A DNA stretch of 64,000 nucleotides from Salinisphaera sp049568105 (lineage in GTDB: Bacteria; Pseudomonadota; Gammaproteobacteria; Nevskiales; Salinisphaeraceae). The notes under the pieces are model-generated. The model did not search any database. It was not told where the DNA came from and saw nothing but the letters and a program-made list of their open reading frames with translations. Location of the stretch: positions 1,240,001 to 1,304,000 of the forward strand of contig NZ_CP145335.1 in assembly GCF_049568105.1 (NCBI RefSeq), in the 5' to 3' direction. Positions 17,705 to 26,017 of this stretch are shown piece by piece; position 1 is the first letter of the stretch; every line of letters begins with the position of its first letter. Position numbers and translations under genes: made by a program.

Positions 17705-18256
17705 TCAGGGGCGATGCGGCGAATTGTGCTGCAGAAGCGGTCGAATAATGCGGCCGATCTGGTTTGAATGCAACTGGCCGGTGATTCGGTGCACGATCCG
17801 GCCTTTTCGGTTCAATATTACGGTATAAGGCAAGACGCCAGGCGGATCGTTCCTGCCCGTGTATCGATCCTGGATCTTGGCCGCCTGTTCGGCGCCGATC
17901 AGGATCGGATAGTTGCTATCTCGGCTGCGGGCGAACGCACGCGCTGCAGCTGGGTAGTCTACGGCTACACCCAGAACTTGCAGCCCCTGTGCGCCGAAGC
18001 GTTTCTGCGCTGCGATCAGCAGCGGCATCTCCTTGCGACACGGGCCACACCAGCTGGCCCAGAAATTGATCAAGACGACTTGGCCGTCGTAGTCGCCGAT
18101 CCGATGCCTCTGGCCCTCGAGATCCGGCATCGTGAAATCGGGCCGCATCGGCCCGCGCTCGGACACGGCATACCGATATAGCCCGCCACCGATGAGCGCC
18201 AGCGTTGCAACCAGCAGCACGGCAACGAGCCAGGCACGGGGCCGCTGCGCTGTCAC
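17705..18256 (-). CDS. TlpA-family periplasmic thiol:disulfide oxidoreductase
   Basis: A 183-residue membrane-anchored thioredoxin. It has a signal anchor at about residues 9-29, then an AhpC/TSA-like fold with the redox motif WCGPC (Cys70 and Cys73) and a cis-proline region VLPYTVI. It would reduce disulfides in the periplasm, for example in cytochrome c maturation, and receive electrons from the adjacent DsbD. Its start overlaps the dsbD stop by four bases, supporting joint function. Confidence 0.9.
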   Translation of the reverse strand: MTAQRPRAWLVAVLLVATLALIGGGLYRYAVSERGPMRPDFTMPDLEGQRHRIGDYDGQVVLINFWASWCGPCRKEMPLLIAAQKRFGAQGLQVLGVAVDYPAAARAFARSRDSNYPILIGAEQAAKIQDRYTGRNDPPGVLPYTVILNRKGRIVHRITGQLHSNQIGRIIRPLLQHNSPHRP

Positions 18257-20052
18257 GAACGCGGGCCCGGTGGCAGCGCTTCAAGGCGCGACAGCAAGGT
18301 TTGGGAATCGACGCGGCCGACTAGGCGAGCGGATCGCTGGCGCTGACCACGGGCATCGTAGAACAGCAGCGTTGGCGGCCCAAAGACACGATGCTCGCTC
18401 AGGAACTGCCGCTGGGCTTGATCATAGGCGGTGACATCGAATTCGATCGCAGCGACTTGCGACAGGGCACGGCGGACCTTGGGCTCGGCGAACAACGTAT
18501 GCTTCATGCGCACGCAGTCCACGCACCAGTCGGCATAGACATCGACCATGGCCGGTCGGCCCGCCCGGCGAGCTGCGGCCAGGGCGTGTTGTAGTTCGGA
18601 TGGTGAATCCACGCTCTGAAAAAGCGCGGCCGAGTCCGCAGGCGGGGTCGAAGAGGCGGCTAGCCCGGCCAGTGGTGCCGTGCTGTGGCCATTGCCGATC
18701 GCGAGCCCCGCGCCGGCCAGTGCGGCATATCCGAGTACGGCCAGTACCACGATACGCTTGGCGGTGGCGGCGGTCGGGCTCTGGGTCGGTCGGGTCGATA
18801 GATAGGCGCCGTAGATGAGAGCCAGCGCGCCCCAGGCCGCCAGCCCCATGGCAGGTGAGGCCAGGCGCAATGCCAACCATAGCCCGACCGCGAACAGCAG
18901 CACCCCGAAAAACACTCTGACTTCGCCGAGCCAAGGCCCGCTGCGGGGTAATACGCGGGCACCGAACAGGGCGAGCGCGAGTAGTGGCACGCCGATGCCC
19001 AGTCCGAGCGCGAACAAGGCGATCGCGCCGATCAAAACATGCCCGCCGGAGGATATGAACAACAGGGCGCCGGCCAGTGGTGGCGCCAGGCAGGGCCCGG
19101 CCACCAAGGCGGAACTGAAGCCGATGCCGGCTGCGCCCAGCAGGCTGCGACGGCTTGAGTCGGCGCCTGTCGCAGGCGCCCATGCCCACGTCGGCATTCG
19201 GACTTCGAACCAGCCGAAGCTGGCCGCGGCCAGCAGCGCGAACAGCCCGGCGAACGGCAGTAATACCAGCGGCCGCTGCAAAGCGGCTTGGATATTGGCG
19301 CCGAAATAGCCGGCGATCACGCCGAATACGGCATAGGCCGCGGCCATGGCCAGCACATAGGCCAGCGTGGCCGAGAGCATACGGCCGCGCGACAGACGGC
19401 GGCTGCCTAGCATGCCGGCCACGATCGGGATCATTGGCAGGATGCAGGGTGTAAAGGCCAGGCCGATGCCCAATAGGAAGAACAGCCCGACCGTGGACCA
19501 TAGGCTCGATTGCCCCAGGCGTGCGGCCAGATCGTCAGAGCGGCCGGTCTCGAGGGGGCGCAATGGTCGGTCGGCGGCTGTTTTCGAGTGGCCAGCTGCC
19601 GGTATGGTCAGCGTCTTGTGCTGCGGTGGATAGCACAGTCCAGCATCGGCACAGCCCTGATAGCGCAGCGCGACCTGCGCGTCGTCGGGCAGCGGGCCGA
19701 TGATCGGCAGACGGATGCGGACGTGGTTGCGATAGGTTTCGACATCGCCGAAGTAGGCGTCTTGGTGTGATTGGCCCGGCGGGATCTGCGGCGTACCCAG
19801 CCTGGCATCGACGGCATCGGCCAGCTTGAAGTCGAAGGCGTGACGGTACAGATAGTAGTTGGCCGCGATACGCCAGTCGATTGCGATATGGCGGGCATCA
19901 ATACGTGTGACTTTGGGCGCGAAAGCCCGATCCACGTCGAGCGGCTGGGCGCTCGCCGCGGCCGCCGCGCTGGCCGCGGCCAGTGCGAACGCGAGTCCGT
20001 ACAGCCACAACCGCAGCAGCAGGCGTGGCCTTTGCTGCACGCACAGCGGCAT
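18253..20052 (-). CDS. dsbD: Protein-disulfide reductase DsbD
   Basis: DsbD moves electrons from cytoplasmic thioredoxin across the membrane to periplasmic partners. In order there is a signal peptide, the N-terminal DsbDalpha domain with the redox cysteines around CADAGLCYPP, an eight-span membrane domain with the TPCILPM motif, and a C-terminal thioredoxin domain with the YADWCVDC active site. The ATG at 20052 shares one base with the cutA stop and directly precedes a good signal peptide (599 residues). An in-frame ATG at 20079 would add nine residues and overlap cutA. Confidence 0.93.
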   Translation of the reverse strand: MPLCVQQRPRLLLRLWLYGLAFALAAASAAAAASAQPLDVDRAFAPKVTRIDARHIAIDWRIAANYYLYRHAFDFKLADAVDARLGTPQIPPGQSHQDAYFGDVETYRNHVRIRLPIIGPLPDDAQVALRYQGCADAGLCYPPQHKTLTIPAAGHSKTAADRPLRPLETGRSDDLAARLGQSSLWSTVGLFFLLGIGLAFTPCILPMIPIVAGMLGSRRLSRGRMLSATLAYVLAMAAAYAVFGVIAGYFGANIQAALQRPLVLLPFAGLFALLAAASFGWFEVRMPTWAWAPATGADSSRRSLLGAAGIGFSSALVAGPCLAPPLAGALLFISSGGHVLIGAIALFALGLGIGVPLLALALFGARVLPRSGPWLGEVRVFFGVLLFAVGLWLALRLASPAMGLAAWGALALIYGAYLSTRPTQSPTAATAKRIVVLAVLGYAALAGAGLAIGNGHSTAPLAGLAASSTPPADSAALFQSVDSPSELQHALAAARRAGRPAMVDVYADWCVDCVRMKHTLFAEPKVRRALSQVAAIEFDVTAYDQAQRQFLSEHRVFGPPTLLFYDARGQRQRSARLVGRVDSQTLLSRLEALPPGPRS

Positions 20053-20387
20053 TAGGCGGCGGCTTGTTCGTGTAGCCATTGCATGTATGCGGTGGCGCCA
20101 TCGACGATCGGCACCGCGATGCGCTCGGGGACGTCATCCGGATGCAGGGTATCCAGCCGTGCATCGATATCGTTCAGGCGTTCGCGTCGGGTCTTGATCA
20201 GCAGTAGGCATTCCTGGTCGGTTTCGACCTGGCCCTGCCAGCGATAGACCGATTCCATGCCAGCCACGATATTCACGCAGGCGGCCTCGTGATGCTCGAT
20301 CAAAGCCGCTGCAATGCGCTTGGCGACCGCGTGGTCCGGGGTGGTCACATACACCAGCATCGGATCGTGATCGTTTTCGTCAGTCAT
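20052..20387 (-). CDS. cutA: Divalent-cation tolerance protein CutA
   Basis: CutA proteins are small trimeric proteins structurally related to PII and linked to copper/divalent cation tolerance, though the mechanism is uncertain. The 111-residue product contains the family core EHHEAACVNIVAGMESVYRW and a C-terminal YMQWL. The ATG at 20387 gives the usual length. The reading to 20468 adds non-homologous residues. It is divergent from the peroxiredoxin gene and directly followed by dsbD, a common pairing in gammaproteobacteria. Confidence 0.92.
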   Translation of the reverse strand: MTDENDHDPMLVYVTTPDHAVAKRIAAALIEHHEAACVNIVAGMESVYRWQGQVETDQECLLLIKTRRERLNDIDARLDTLHPDDVPERIAVPIVDGATAYMQWLHEQAAA

Positions 20388-20478
20388 GCCGTTGTCTCCG
20401 TGATCTTGTACCGCTAACGGTTCGTGACCATATAGGACTGATCCGGGCCGGTCGACGACGCGGCCCACGGCTTGCCAC

Positions 20479-20487
20479 TGTTATAAT
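20479..20487 (+). promoter_or_regulatory. Extended -10 promoter of the peroxiredoxin gene
   Basis: TG-T-TATAAT is a perfect extended -10 element (TG 20479-20480, TATAAT 20482-20487). No good -35 box is present at the usual distance, which is typical of extended -10 or activator-dependent promoters. Transcription would start near 20494, just before a strong ribosome site (AGGAAGGAG at 20501-20509). Confidence 0.6.
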
Positions 20488-20515
20488 CGCGCATACGTAT
20501 AGGAAGGAGAATGTC

Positions 20516-21151
20516 ATGGGTTTGAGACTGGGTGATACGGCGCCGAACTTCACCGCGGATACCACAGAAGGCGAAATCGATTTCCATGCCTGGCTCGGCG
20601 ATAGTTGGGGCGTGCTGATGTCGCATCCGGCGGATTTTACGCCGGTCTGCACGACCGAGATCGGCGCTACGGCTAAGCTATCCGACGAGTTTGCCAAGCG
20701 TAACGCCAAGCCGATCGTGGTCTCGGTCGATTCCGTCGAGGATCACAAGGCCTGGTCGAACGATATCGAAGAAACCCAGGGCTGTGCTCCGACTTTCCCG
20801 ATCATCGGCGATACCGACCGCAAGGTCGCCGAGCTCTACGACATGATTCATCCCAACGAGGGGGATACGTCGACGGTACGCAGCGTGTTCGTGATCGATC
20901 CGAACAAAAAGATCCGGATGACGCTGACCTATCCGAAAAGCGCTGGCCGTAATTTCGCCGAAATCCTGCGCGTGATCGATTCGCTACAGCTGACCGATAA
21001 CTACAAGGTCACCACGCCGGCTGACTGGCAGAACGGCGACGATGTGATCGTCTCCCCGGCGCTGTCCAATGAAGAGGCCAAGCAGTACTTCCCGGAAGGC
21101 TGGAACGAGCTCAAGCCATACCTGCGGATGACCAAACAGCCGAATCGCTGA
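20516..21151 (+). CDS. 1-Cys peroxiredoxin (Prx6 type)
   Basis: A 211-residue peroxiredoxin with the peroxidatic Cys45 in PVCTTE and the long C-terminal extension typical of the Prx6/1-Cys group. It reduces hydrogen peroxide and organic peroxides in the cytoplasm. It begins MGLRLGDTAPNF behind a strong Shine-Dalgarno site and an extended -10 promoter and ends before a clear terminator, so it is a single-gene unit, as expected for an abundant stress protein. Confidence 0.94.
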   Translation: MGLRLGDTAPNFTADTTEGEIDFHAWLGDSWGVLMSHPADFTPVCTTEIGATAKLSDEFAKRNAKPIVVSVDSVEDHKAWSNDIEETQGCAPTFPIIGDTDRKVAELYDMIHPNEGDTSTVRSVFVIDPNKKIRMTLTYPKSAGRNFAEILRVIDSLQLTDNYKVTTPADWQNGDDVIVSPALSNEEAKQYFPEGWNELKPYLRMTKQPNR

Positions 21152-21176
21152 TCGGCTGGATAGTTCCTGCACCAAG

Positions 21177-21202
21177 ACGGCGCCTTTGGGCGCCGTTTTT
21201 TT
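21177..21202 (+). terminator. Intrinsic terminator of the peroxiredoxin gene
   Basis: ACGGCGCC and GGCGCCGT form a perfect 8-bp stem with a 4-nt loop, followed by a run of T residues, 26 nt past the stop codon. Confidence 0.92.
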
Positions 21203-21259
21203 GTGCGTCATGCAATCGCGGCTGCATAATGACCGGCCATTTATCAGCCGGAAGCGATC

Positions 21260-22969
21260 ATGGCCGCCGACGAGAATCAGTCCCAGCCCAGGCCCCGCCG
21301 TAGCCAGGTGATCACCCAAGGCACCTCGCGTGCGCCCAACCGCGCCATGTTGCGTGCTATGGGCTATACCGACGAAGATTTCGACAAGCCGATCGTCGGC
21401 ATTGCCAACGGTTACTCGACGATCACGCCCTGCAATATGAGCTTGAACAAGCTCGCGGCGCGTGCGGAAACCGCGCTCGAGGCTGGCGGCGCCAAATCGC
21501 AAGTGTTCGGTACCCCGACTGTCTCCGACGGGATCTCGATGGGTACGCCTGGCATGAAGTATTCGCTGGTTTCCCGCGAAGTCATCGCCGACTCGGTCGA
21601 GACCGCAGTGCAAGGCGAGTCCATGGACGGCGTGATGGCGATCGGCGGCTGCGACAAGAACATGCCGGGCGCGATGATCGGCATTGCACGTATGAACGTA
21701 CCGGCGATCTTCGTCTATGGCGGTACCATCAAGCCGGGCCATCTTAACGGCGAGGATCTGACTATCGTCTCGGCCTTCGAGGCGGTTGGCCAGCGGGTGG
21801 CTGGCAAGATCGACGATGCCCAGGTCAAGCGAGTGGAATGCGCAGCCTGCCCGGGCGCCGGTTCCTGTGGCGGTATGTTCACTGCGAACTCCATGTCTTC
21901 GGCGTTCGAAGCGATGGGCATGAGCCTGCCGTATTCATCGACCATGGCGGCTGAAGACGAAGAGAAGACCGAAAGCACGGCAGCCGCGGCCGAAGCGTTG
22001 ATCACGGCGATCGAAAAAGACATCAAGCCGCGCGATCTGCTGACCTTCAAGGCGTTCGAAAACGCGATCGCATTGATGATGGCCGTGGGCGGCTCGACCA
22101 ACGCGGTGCTGCATCTGCTGGCGATCGCCCAGGCCGCTGACGTCGATCTGTCGCTGGACGACTTCGAGCGGATCCGCGCCAAGGTGCCGGTATTCTGCGA
22201 TCTGAAACCCTCGGGGCGCTATGTGGTAACCCAGCTGCATGCGGCCGGGGGCATCCCGCAGGTCTTGAAGATGCTGCTCAACGCCGGGCTGATCCATGGC
22301 GACACATTGACCATCACCGGTCAGACACTAGCCGACGTGCTGGCCGACGTACCGGACCAACCGCCGGCCGGCCAGGATGTGATTCGGCCGATGGACCAGG
22401 CGCTCTACGAATCCGGCCACTTGGCGATTCTGAAGGGCAATCTGGCCGAGGAAGGCGCGGTCGCCAAGATCACCGGCCTGAAAAATCCTTCGATCACTGG
22501 ACGGGCGCGAGTGTTCGACTCGGAGGAACAAGCCATGGCGGCGATCATCGATGAATCGATCGTAGCCGGCGATGTCATGGTCATCCGCTACGAAGGCCCG
22601 AAAGGTGGGCCGGGCATGCGCGAGATGCTCTCGCCGACCTCAGCGATCGTTGGGCGCGGCTTGGGCGAAAAGGTGGGCCTGATCACCGACGGACGCTTTT
22701 CCGGTGGCACCTACGGCATGGTCGTAGGGCATGTCGCACCCGAGGCTGCGGCCGGTGGCGGCATCGCTCTGGTCGAAGAGGGCGATACCATCACCATCGA
22801 TGCCCATCAGCGCAGCTTGCATCTGCACGTCGACGATGAAGAACTTCAACGTCGTCGCAGTGCCTGGCGTCCGCGACCGCCCAATGCCACTCGTGGCGTA
22901 TTGGCCAAGTACATGCGCTTGGTGGGCAGCGCGGCCAAGGGCGCAGTCACGGATCAGCCGCCGGAATAG
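21260..22969 (+). CDS. ilvD: Dihydroxy-acid dehydratase
   Basis: IlvD is the iron-sulfur dehydratase in valine, leucine and isoleucine synthesis. The 569-residue protein has the IlvD/Edd family core: TPCNM and GGCDKNMPG, which carry cluster-ligand cysteines, the CPGAGSCGGMFTANS signature, and LITDGRFSGG near the C-terminus. Full length. It is alone, 58 nt after the peroxiredoxin terminator. The other ilv gene in the window, ilvA, is 10 kb away. Confidence 0.96.
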   Translation: MAADENQSQPRPRRSQVITQGTSRAPNRAMLRAMGYTDEDFDKPIVGIANGYSTITPCNMSLNKLAARAETALEAGGAKSQVFGTPTVSDGISMGTPGMKYSLVSREVIADSVETAVQGESMDGVMAIGGCDKNMPGAMIGIARMNVPAIFVYGGTIKPGHLNGEDLTIVSAFEAVGQRVAGKIDDAQVKRVECAACPGAGSCGGMFTANSMSSAFEAMGMSLPYSSTMAAEDEEKTESTAAAAEALITAIEKDIKPRDLLTFKAFENAIALMMAVGGSTNAVLHLLAIAQAADVDLSLDDFERIRAKVPVFCDLKPSGRYVVTQLHAAGGIPQVLKMLLNAGLIHGDTLTITGQTLADVLADVPDQPPAGQDVIRPMDQALYESGHLAILKGNLAEEGAVAKITGLKNPSITGRARVFDSEEQAMAAIIDESIVAGDVMVIRYEGPKGGPGMREMLSPTSAIVGRGLGEKVGLITDGRFSGGTYGMVVGHVAPEAAAGGGIALVEEGDTITIDAHQRSLHLHVDDEELQRRRSAWRPRPPNATRGVLAKYMRLVGSAAKGAVTDQPPE

Positions 22970-23327
22970 ACTACTGCGATCGGCGCGTGCCCGGTGTTAA
23001 CGACCAAGCACCGGCCACGCGTCTTGTAGCGCCTGATCGTGGCCTCCCAGCCGACTCGGCTGAGCGGGCAGTATGGGGCCGGGCGTCTGATTGTTGGGGT
23101 GGGCAATCCCGGCCCGGCGGTGTGCCTACGCTATGACTTCGGCTGAGAGAGCCGTCGCAGGATCGGCACAGGCCGGCGCGATGGACGGCTTAATATGCGA
23201 TAGGGCTGTACGGTCGAGGCCAGGCCATTCGGGGGGCGAGTACGCTGGCCTGAAGAGCATGCAGTTCCATGCATGCCGAGCGGTCATTCTGTGCCCGTTC
23301 GCTAGTGATGGGTTATTGGTCTGAAGT

Positions 23328-23348
23328 GCCGCAGCGAAGCGCTGCGGC
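23328..23348. repeat. Inverted repeat, 9-bp stem
   Basis: GCCGCAGCG-AAG-CGCTGCGGC is a perfect hairpin with a 3-nt loop in the ilvD downstream region. Confidence 0.6.
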
Positions 23349-23429
23349 CAGCTGTCCTAGGCGAGCCATGACGCGGTCAAGGCCTATGGCCGCTGTGCGC
23401 TCGTAACGGTCCGGCCATGATTGGCGGTG

Positions 23430-23449
23430 CCGAGCCACTCGTGGCTCGG
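23430..23449. repeat. Inverted repeat, 9-bp stem
   Basis: CCGAGCCAC-TC-GTGGCTCGG is perfectly self-complementary except for its 2-nt centre. Confidence 0.6.
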
Positions 23450-23461
23450 TGAGTGGTCAGG

Positions 23462-23487
23462 AACCGGCCGCCGACAGACGGCCGGTT
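23462..23487 (-). terminator. Hairpin just downstream of the membrane-protein gene
   Basis: AACCGGCCG and CGGCCGGTT pair perfectly around an 8-nt loop. The hairpin starts 9 nt after the stop of the minus-strand gene at 23497, so it is the likely 3' end signal of that transcript. Confidence 0.55.
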
Positions 23488-23496
23488 GGCCCAGGT

Positions 23497-23970
23497 TCAG
23501 TGGCCGGAGCCGGATAGATCCTGCATGACTTGCAGCGCCTTGCGTGCAATCAACGGCCGGGCTGCCTCGACGATCAGTCGACGCATGTTTGGGCTGGCGG
23601 CGATCAGTACGCCGGCCGACAGGGCCCCGACGATGGCAATCCCGCTGTTCGCTTTGGCCCAATCGGTCGCCCGCTCGCCGATGATCGGGCGCAGCTGGTG
23701 TTCGATCCGGTTATCGGTGCTGTGATGTGCGGCCTGGCGTGCCCGGCTGCCGGCCCGGTTGGCCAACAGCATTACCACGCTCGTTACGAGCATGATGCCG
23801 AGCAGGCCGCCGCCGACGATGATGGCCGCCACGCCCTGGCCGAACTGTGGCACGAGCAGCCAATACACACCTGCCGTCAGAAAGATCACGCCGACCAGCA
23901 CAATGAACATCGCCAGCCAGGCGAACATGTGCAGCGATATGGCTGCCGCGATTTTGCTCTTGATGTTCAA
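23497..23970 (-). CDS. Phage-holin-3/YqjE-like membrane protein
   Basis: A 157-residue protein with two adjacent membrane spans at about residues 14-36 and 45-70. A basic, amphipathic C-terminal half and a possible weak third hydrophobic stretch near 108-125 follow. The double-span layout and the neighbouring DUF883 gene match the yqjD-yqjE arrangement of enteric bacteria. YqjE/holin-3 proteins are inner-membrane proteins without a settled function; I assign no role. It follows the DUF883 gene by 11 nt and is probably cotranscribed. Confidence 0.65.
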   Translation of the reverse strand: MNIKSKIAAAISLHMFAWLAMFIVLVGVIFLTAGVYWLLVPQFGQGVAAIIVGGGLLGIMLVTSVVMLLANRAGSRARQAAHHSTDNRIEHQLRPIIGERATDWAKANSGIAIVGALSAGVLIAASPNMRRLIVEAARPLIARKALQVMQDLSGSGH

Positions 23971-23981
23971 CGCGTCGGTGC

Positions 23982-24251
23982 CTAGCGACCGAGCAGTTTG
24001 CCCAGTAGCAAACCAATCCCGAAAGCCGCGAACACGCTGGTGAACGGGCGGGCTTCGATTTCGGCACCGACTTCCCGGCTGCGCTTGTCGTAATGGGTGC
24101 GCAGATCGGCGTACTTGTGGCGTACTTCGTCGAGACCGTCATGGGCGCGTTTTTCGCCGGAGGCGCGTACGCTCTCGGCCAGCTCGCGCAGATCCTTGCG
24201 CAACGATTCGAGATCGTTCTTGATGGCGTCGGTTTCGCGGCTTTCGCTCAT
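23982..24251 (-). CDS. DUF883 (YqjD/ElaB-like) ribosome- and membrane-associated protein
   Basis: An 89-residue protein with a charged helical N-terminal part (DLESLRKDLRELAESV) and a C-terminal membrane anchor ending FGIGLLLGKLLGR, the DUF883/ElaB/YqjD layout. E. coli relatives are tail-anchored proteins that bind ribosomes in stationary phase. The ATG at 24251 has AGGA about 9 nt upstream, so it is preferred over the in-frame ATG at 24293. Confidence 0.8.
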   Translation of the reverse strand: MSESRETDAIKNDLESLRKDLRELAESVRASGEKRAHDGLDEVRHKYADLRTHYDKRSREVGAEIEARPFTSVFAAFGIGLLLGKLLGR

Positions 24252-24321
24252 TGCGGATTCCTGTATTGATCCACGATATGGAATAGCCAGCATATCGAGG
24301 TTGCCCGCGGTTCGCTATACG

Positions 24322-25146
24322 TTAGAACCCCGAATCGTTGGCCGATATGGTCGGCGCGGGTTGTAGGGCAAAAAAGCGTTGTGCCGTTTCGGTGGTCGAG
24401 TGCTCGACGGCCTCGGCGGTGAGGCCGCGGGCCGTGGCCACACTGTCGCGCACCCAGGGCAGGTAGGCCGGTTCGTTGCGCCGGCTTTTGGGGCGCGGTC
24501 GAATGGTACGCGGCAACAGATAAGGGCAGTCGGTCTCGATCATCAGGCGTTGCTCGGGCACATCGGCAACCGCTTCGTAGACGGCTGCGCCGCGGCGTTC
24601 GTCGCAGATCCAGCCGGTCACGCCGATATACAGATCCTCGGCCAGATAGTCGGCCAGCATGTCGCGGCCTTCGGTAAAGCAGTGCACGACCGCTCGCGGC
24701 AGGCTCGGCAAGTGTTCGCGCAAGATAGCGATGAAATCGGCATGCGCATCGCGCTGATGTAGAAAGACCGGCAGCTGGTATTCAGCAGCGATTGCCAGCT
24801 GCTCGGCGAAGGCGTCCTGCTGGGCTTGGCGCGGGCTGATGTCGCGAAAATAATCCAGACCGGCCTCGCCGACCGCCCGAATGGCGCCTTCGGCGGCGCC
24901 GGTACGAATGACTCCGGCCAGTTCGGCGTTCCAATCGTTGGCATGATGCGGATGCAGCCCGGCGGTTGCGAAACAGCGGCCCGGGTGTTCGGCGGCCAGT
25001 GCCATCGCGCGACGATTGCTGTCGAGGTCGCTACCGGTGACGATCATCTGCGTGACCCCGGCCTCGGCGGCGCGCGCGAGTACCGCCTGGCGGTCGTCGT
25101 CGAAACTGTCGTGGGCCAGGTTGGCGCCGATGTCGATCAAGGCCAT
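24322..25146 (-). CDS. tatD: TatD-family metal-dependent hydrolase/DNase
   Basis: A 274-residue TatD-type TIM-barrel hydrolase. It shows the conserved GxN opening (MALIDIGANLAHDSF), the GLHPHHA motif, GEAGLDYFRD, the HCFTE metal-ligand motif and ETDCPYLLP. These enzymes are metal-dependent nucleases acting on DNA ends and D-aminoacyl-tRNA in different reports. The ATG at 25146 fits the family N-terminus; the longer frame to 25302 would overlap the next gene's start. Confidence 0.92.
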   Translation of the reverse strand: MALIDIGANLAHDSFDDDRQAVLARAAEAGVTQMIVTGSDLDSNRRAMALAAEHPGRCFATAGLHPHHANDWNAELAGVIRTGAAEGAIRAVGEAGLDYFRDISPRQAQQDAFAEQLAIAAEYQLPVFLHQRDAHADFIAILREHLPSLPRAVVHCFTEGRDMLADYLAEDLYIGVTGWICDERRGAAVYEAVADVPEQRLMIETDCPYLLPRTIRPRPKSRRNEPAYLPWVRDSVATARGLTAEAVEHSTTETAQRFFALQPAPTISANDSGF

Positions 25147-25295
25147 GAGCGTAAAGTTGCGTTTCCAATCGGGCCGGCTAGTGTAGCGCGTCCGCCAAGG
25201 GCTTCCGGCGATTAGGCTCCGCTTTGCTACACTTGAACGCTTGCCGGCACGGGGCAGGGGCTGTGGGCCCGCCATACATGATTTCGAGGGACTAA

Positions 25296-25979
25296 ATGCC
25301 ATACCGAATTGCGCCGACGCGAGGGCTCGGGCTGAGCTTGATTTGTGCCTGCCTGGTGTTCGCCAGTACGGCCACGGCGGCGACGCAGTACGTCAGCGAC
25401 CAGTTGTCGATCAACATGCGTAGCGGCCCGGGGACCAAATACCGGATTCAGAAACTGCTCGATGCCGGCGACCAGCTCACCACGCTCGGCGAGTCGAGCA
25501 ATGGCTGGACGCGAGTACGGACTTCGGGGGGCCAGACCGGCTATGTGTTGAATCGGTTTCTTTCCGATCAGCCGGCAGCGCGCAACCAAGTGGCCGACTT
25601 CAAGCAGCGCGTCGACCAATTGGAATCGGACAACACTGAGTTGAAAAAAGAACTTGCCCAAGCCGAGCACGGTTCGGACGAGCTGGGCCAGCTCAAGCGC
25701 GATCTGGTGGCGAAGAACAAATCGCTGAAAAGCCAGCTGCAAAAGATTCGTGAAACCTCCGCGGATGCTATTCGTATCAGCAACGAAAACGAAAAATACC
25801 GCAAGCAACTCATTAGCTTACGGTCAGAGGTCGATCGCTTGAAGCATGAAAACCAAGCGCTACAGTCGCGTCGTGAAGGCATGAAGATCGGTGCGCTGAT
25901 TCTGTTCGGCGGGATTGTGCTCGGCCTGTTGCTGCCGATGTTCCGCCGTCGTCGCAAGGGCAACTGGGACTCTTTGTAG
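25296..25979 (+). CDS. TIGR04211/YgiM-type SH3 domain protein
   Basis: The 227-residue protein has a signal peptide ending near STATAA (about residue 29), a bacterial SH3 domain at about 30-92 (QLSINMRSGPGTKYR), a long coiled coil at about 100-195, and a single C-terminal membrane span followed by an RRRRKG cytoplasmic tail. This is the layout of the YgiM/TIGR04211 family. The role is unknown, presumably envelope-related. Confidence 0.87.
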   Translation: MPYRIAPTRGLGLSLICACLVFASTATAATQYVSDQLSINMRSGPGTKYRIQKLLDAGDQLTTLGESSNGWTRVRTSGGQTGYVLNRFLSDQPAARNQVADFKQRVDQLESDNTELKKELAQAEHGSDELGQLKRDLVAKNKSLKSQLQKIRETSADAIRISNENEKYRKQLISLRSEVDRLKHENQALQSRREGMKIGALILFGGIVLGLLLPMFRRRRKGNWDSL

Positions 25980-26017
25980 CCCCGGTATAGCCGCCGCGCT
26001 GTCTGTCGGACTCGTCG

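Larger units (their letters stand above)
22970..23496. other. Intergenic stretch with three perfect hairpins
   Basis: This 527-bp gap lies between convergent ilvD and the membrane-protein gene at 23497. No frame gives a recognisable protein. Its right third holds three perfect 9-bp inverted repeats at 23328-23348, 23430-23449 and 23462-23487. No oligo-T runs follow them. Confidence 0.55.

Noticed and set aside
23080..23150. A plus-strand peptide LIVGVGNPGP in the ilvD downstream gap, like the start of peptidyl-tRNA hydrolase
   Set aside because: The likeness stops after ten residues and a stop follows nine residues later. No other Pth motif is present, so I treat it as chance.
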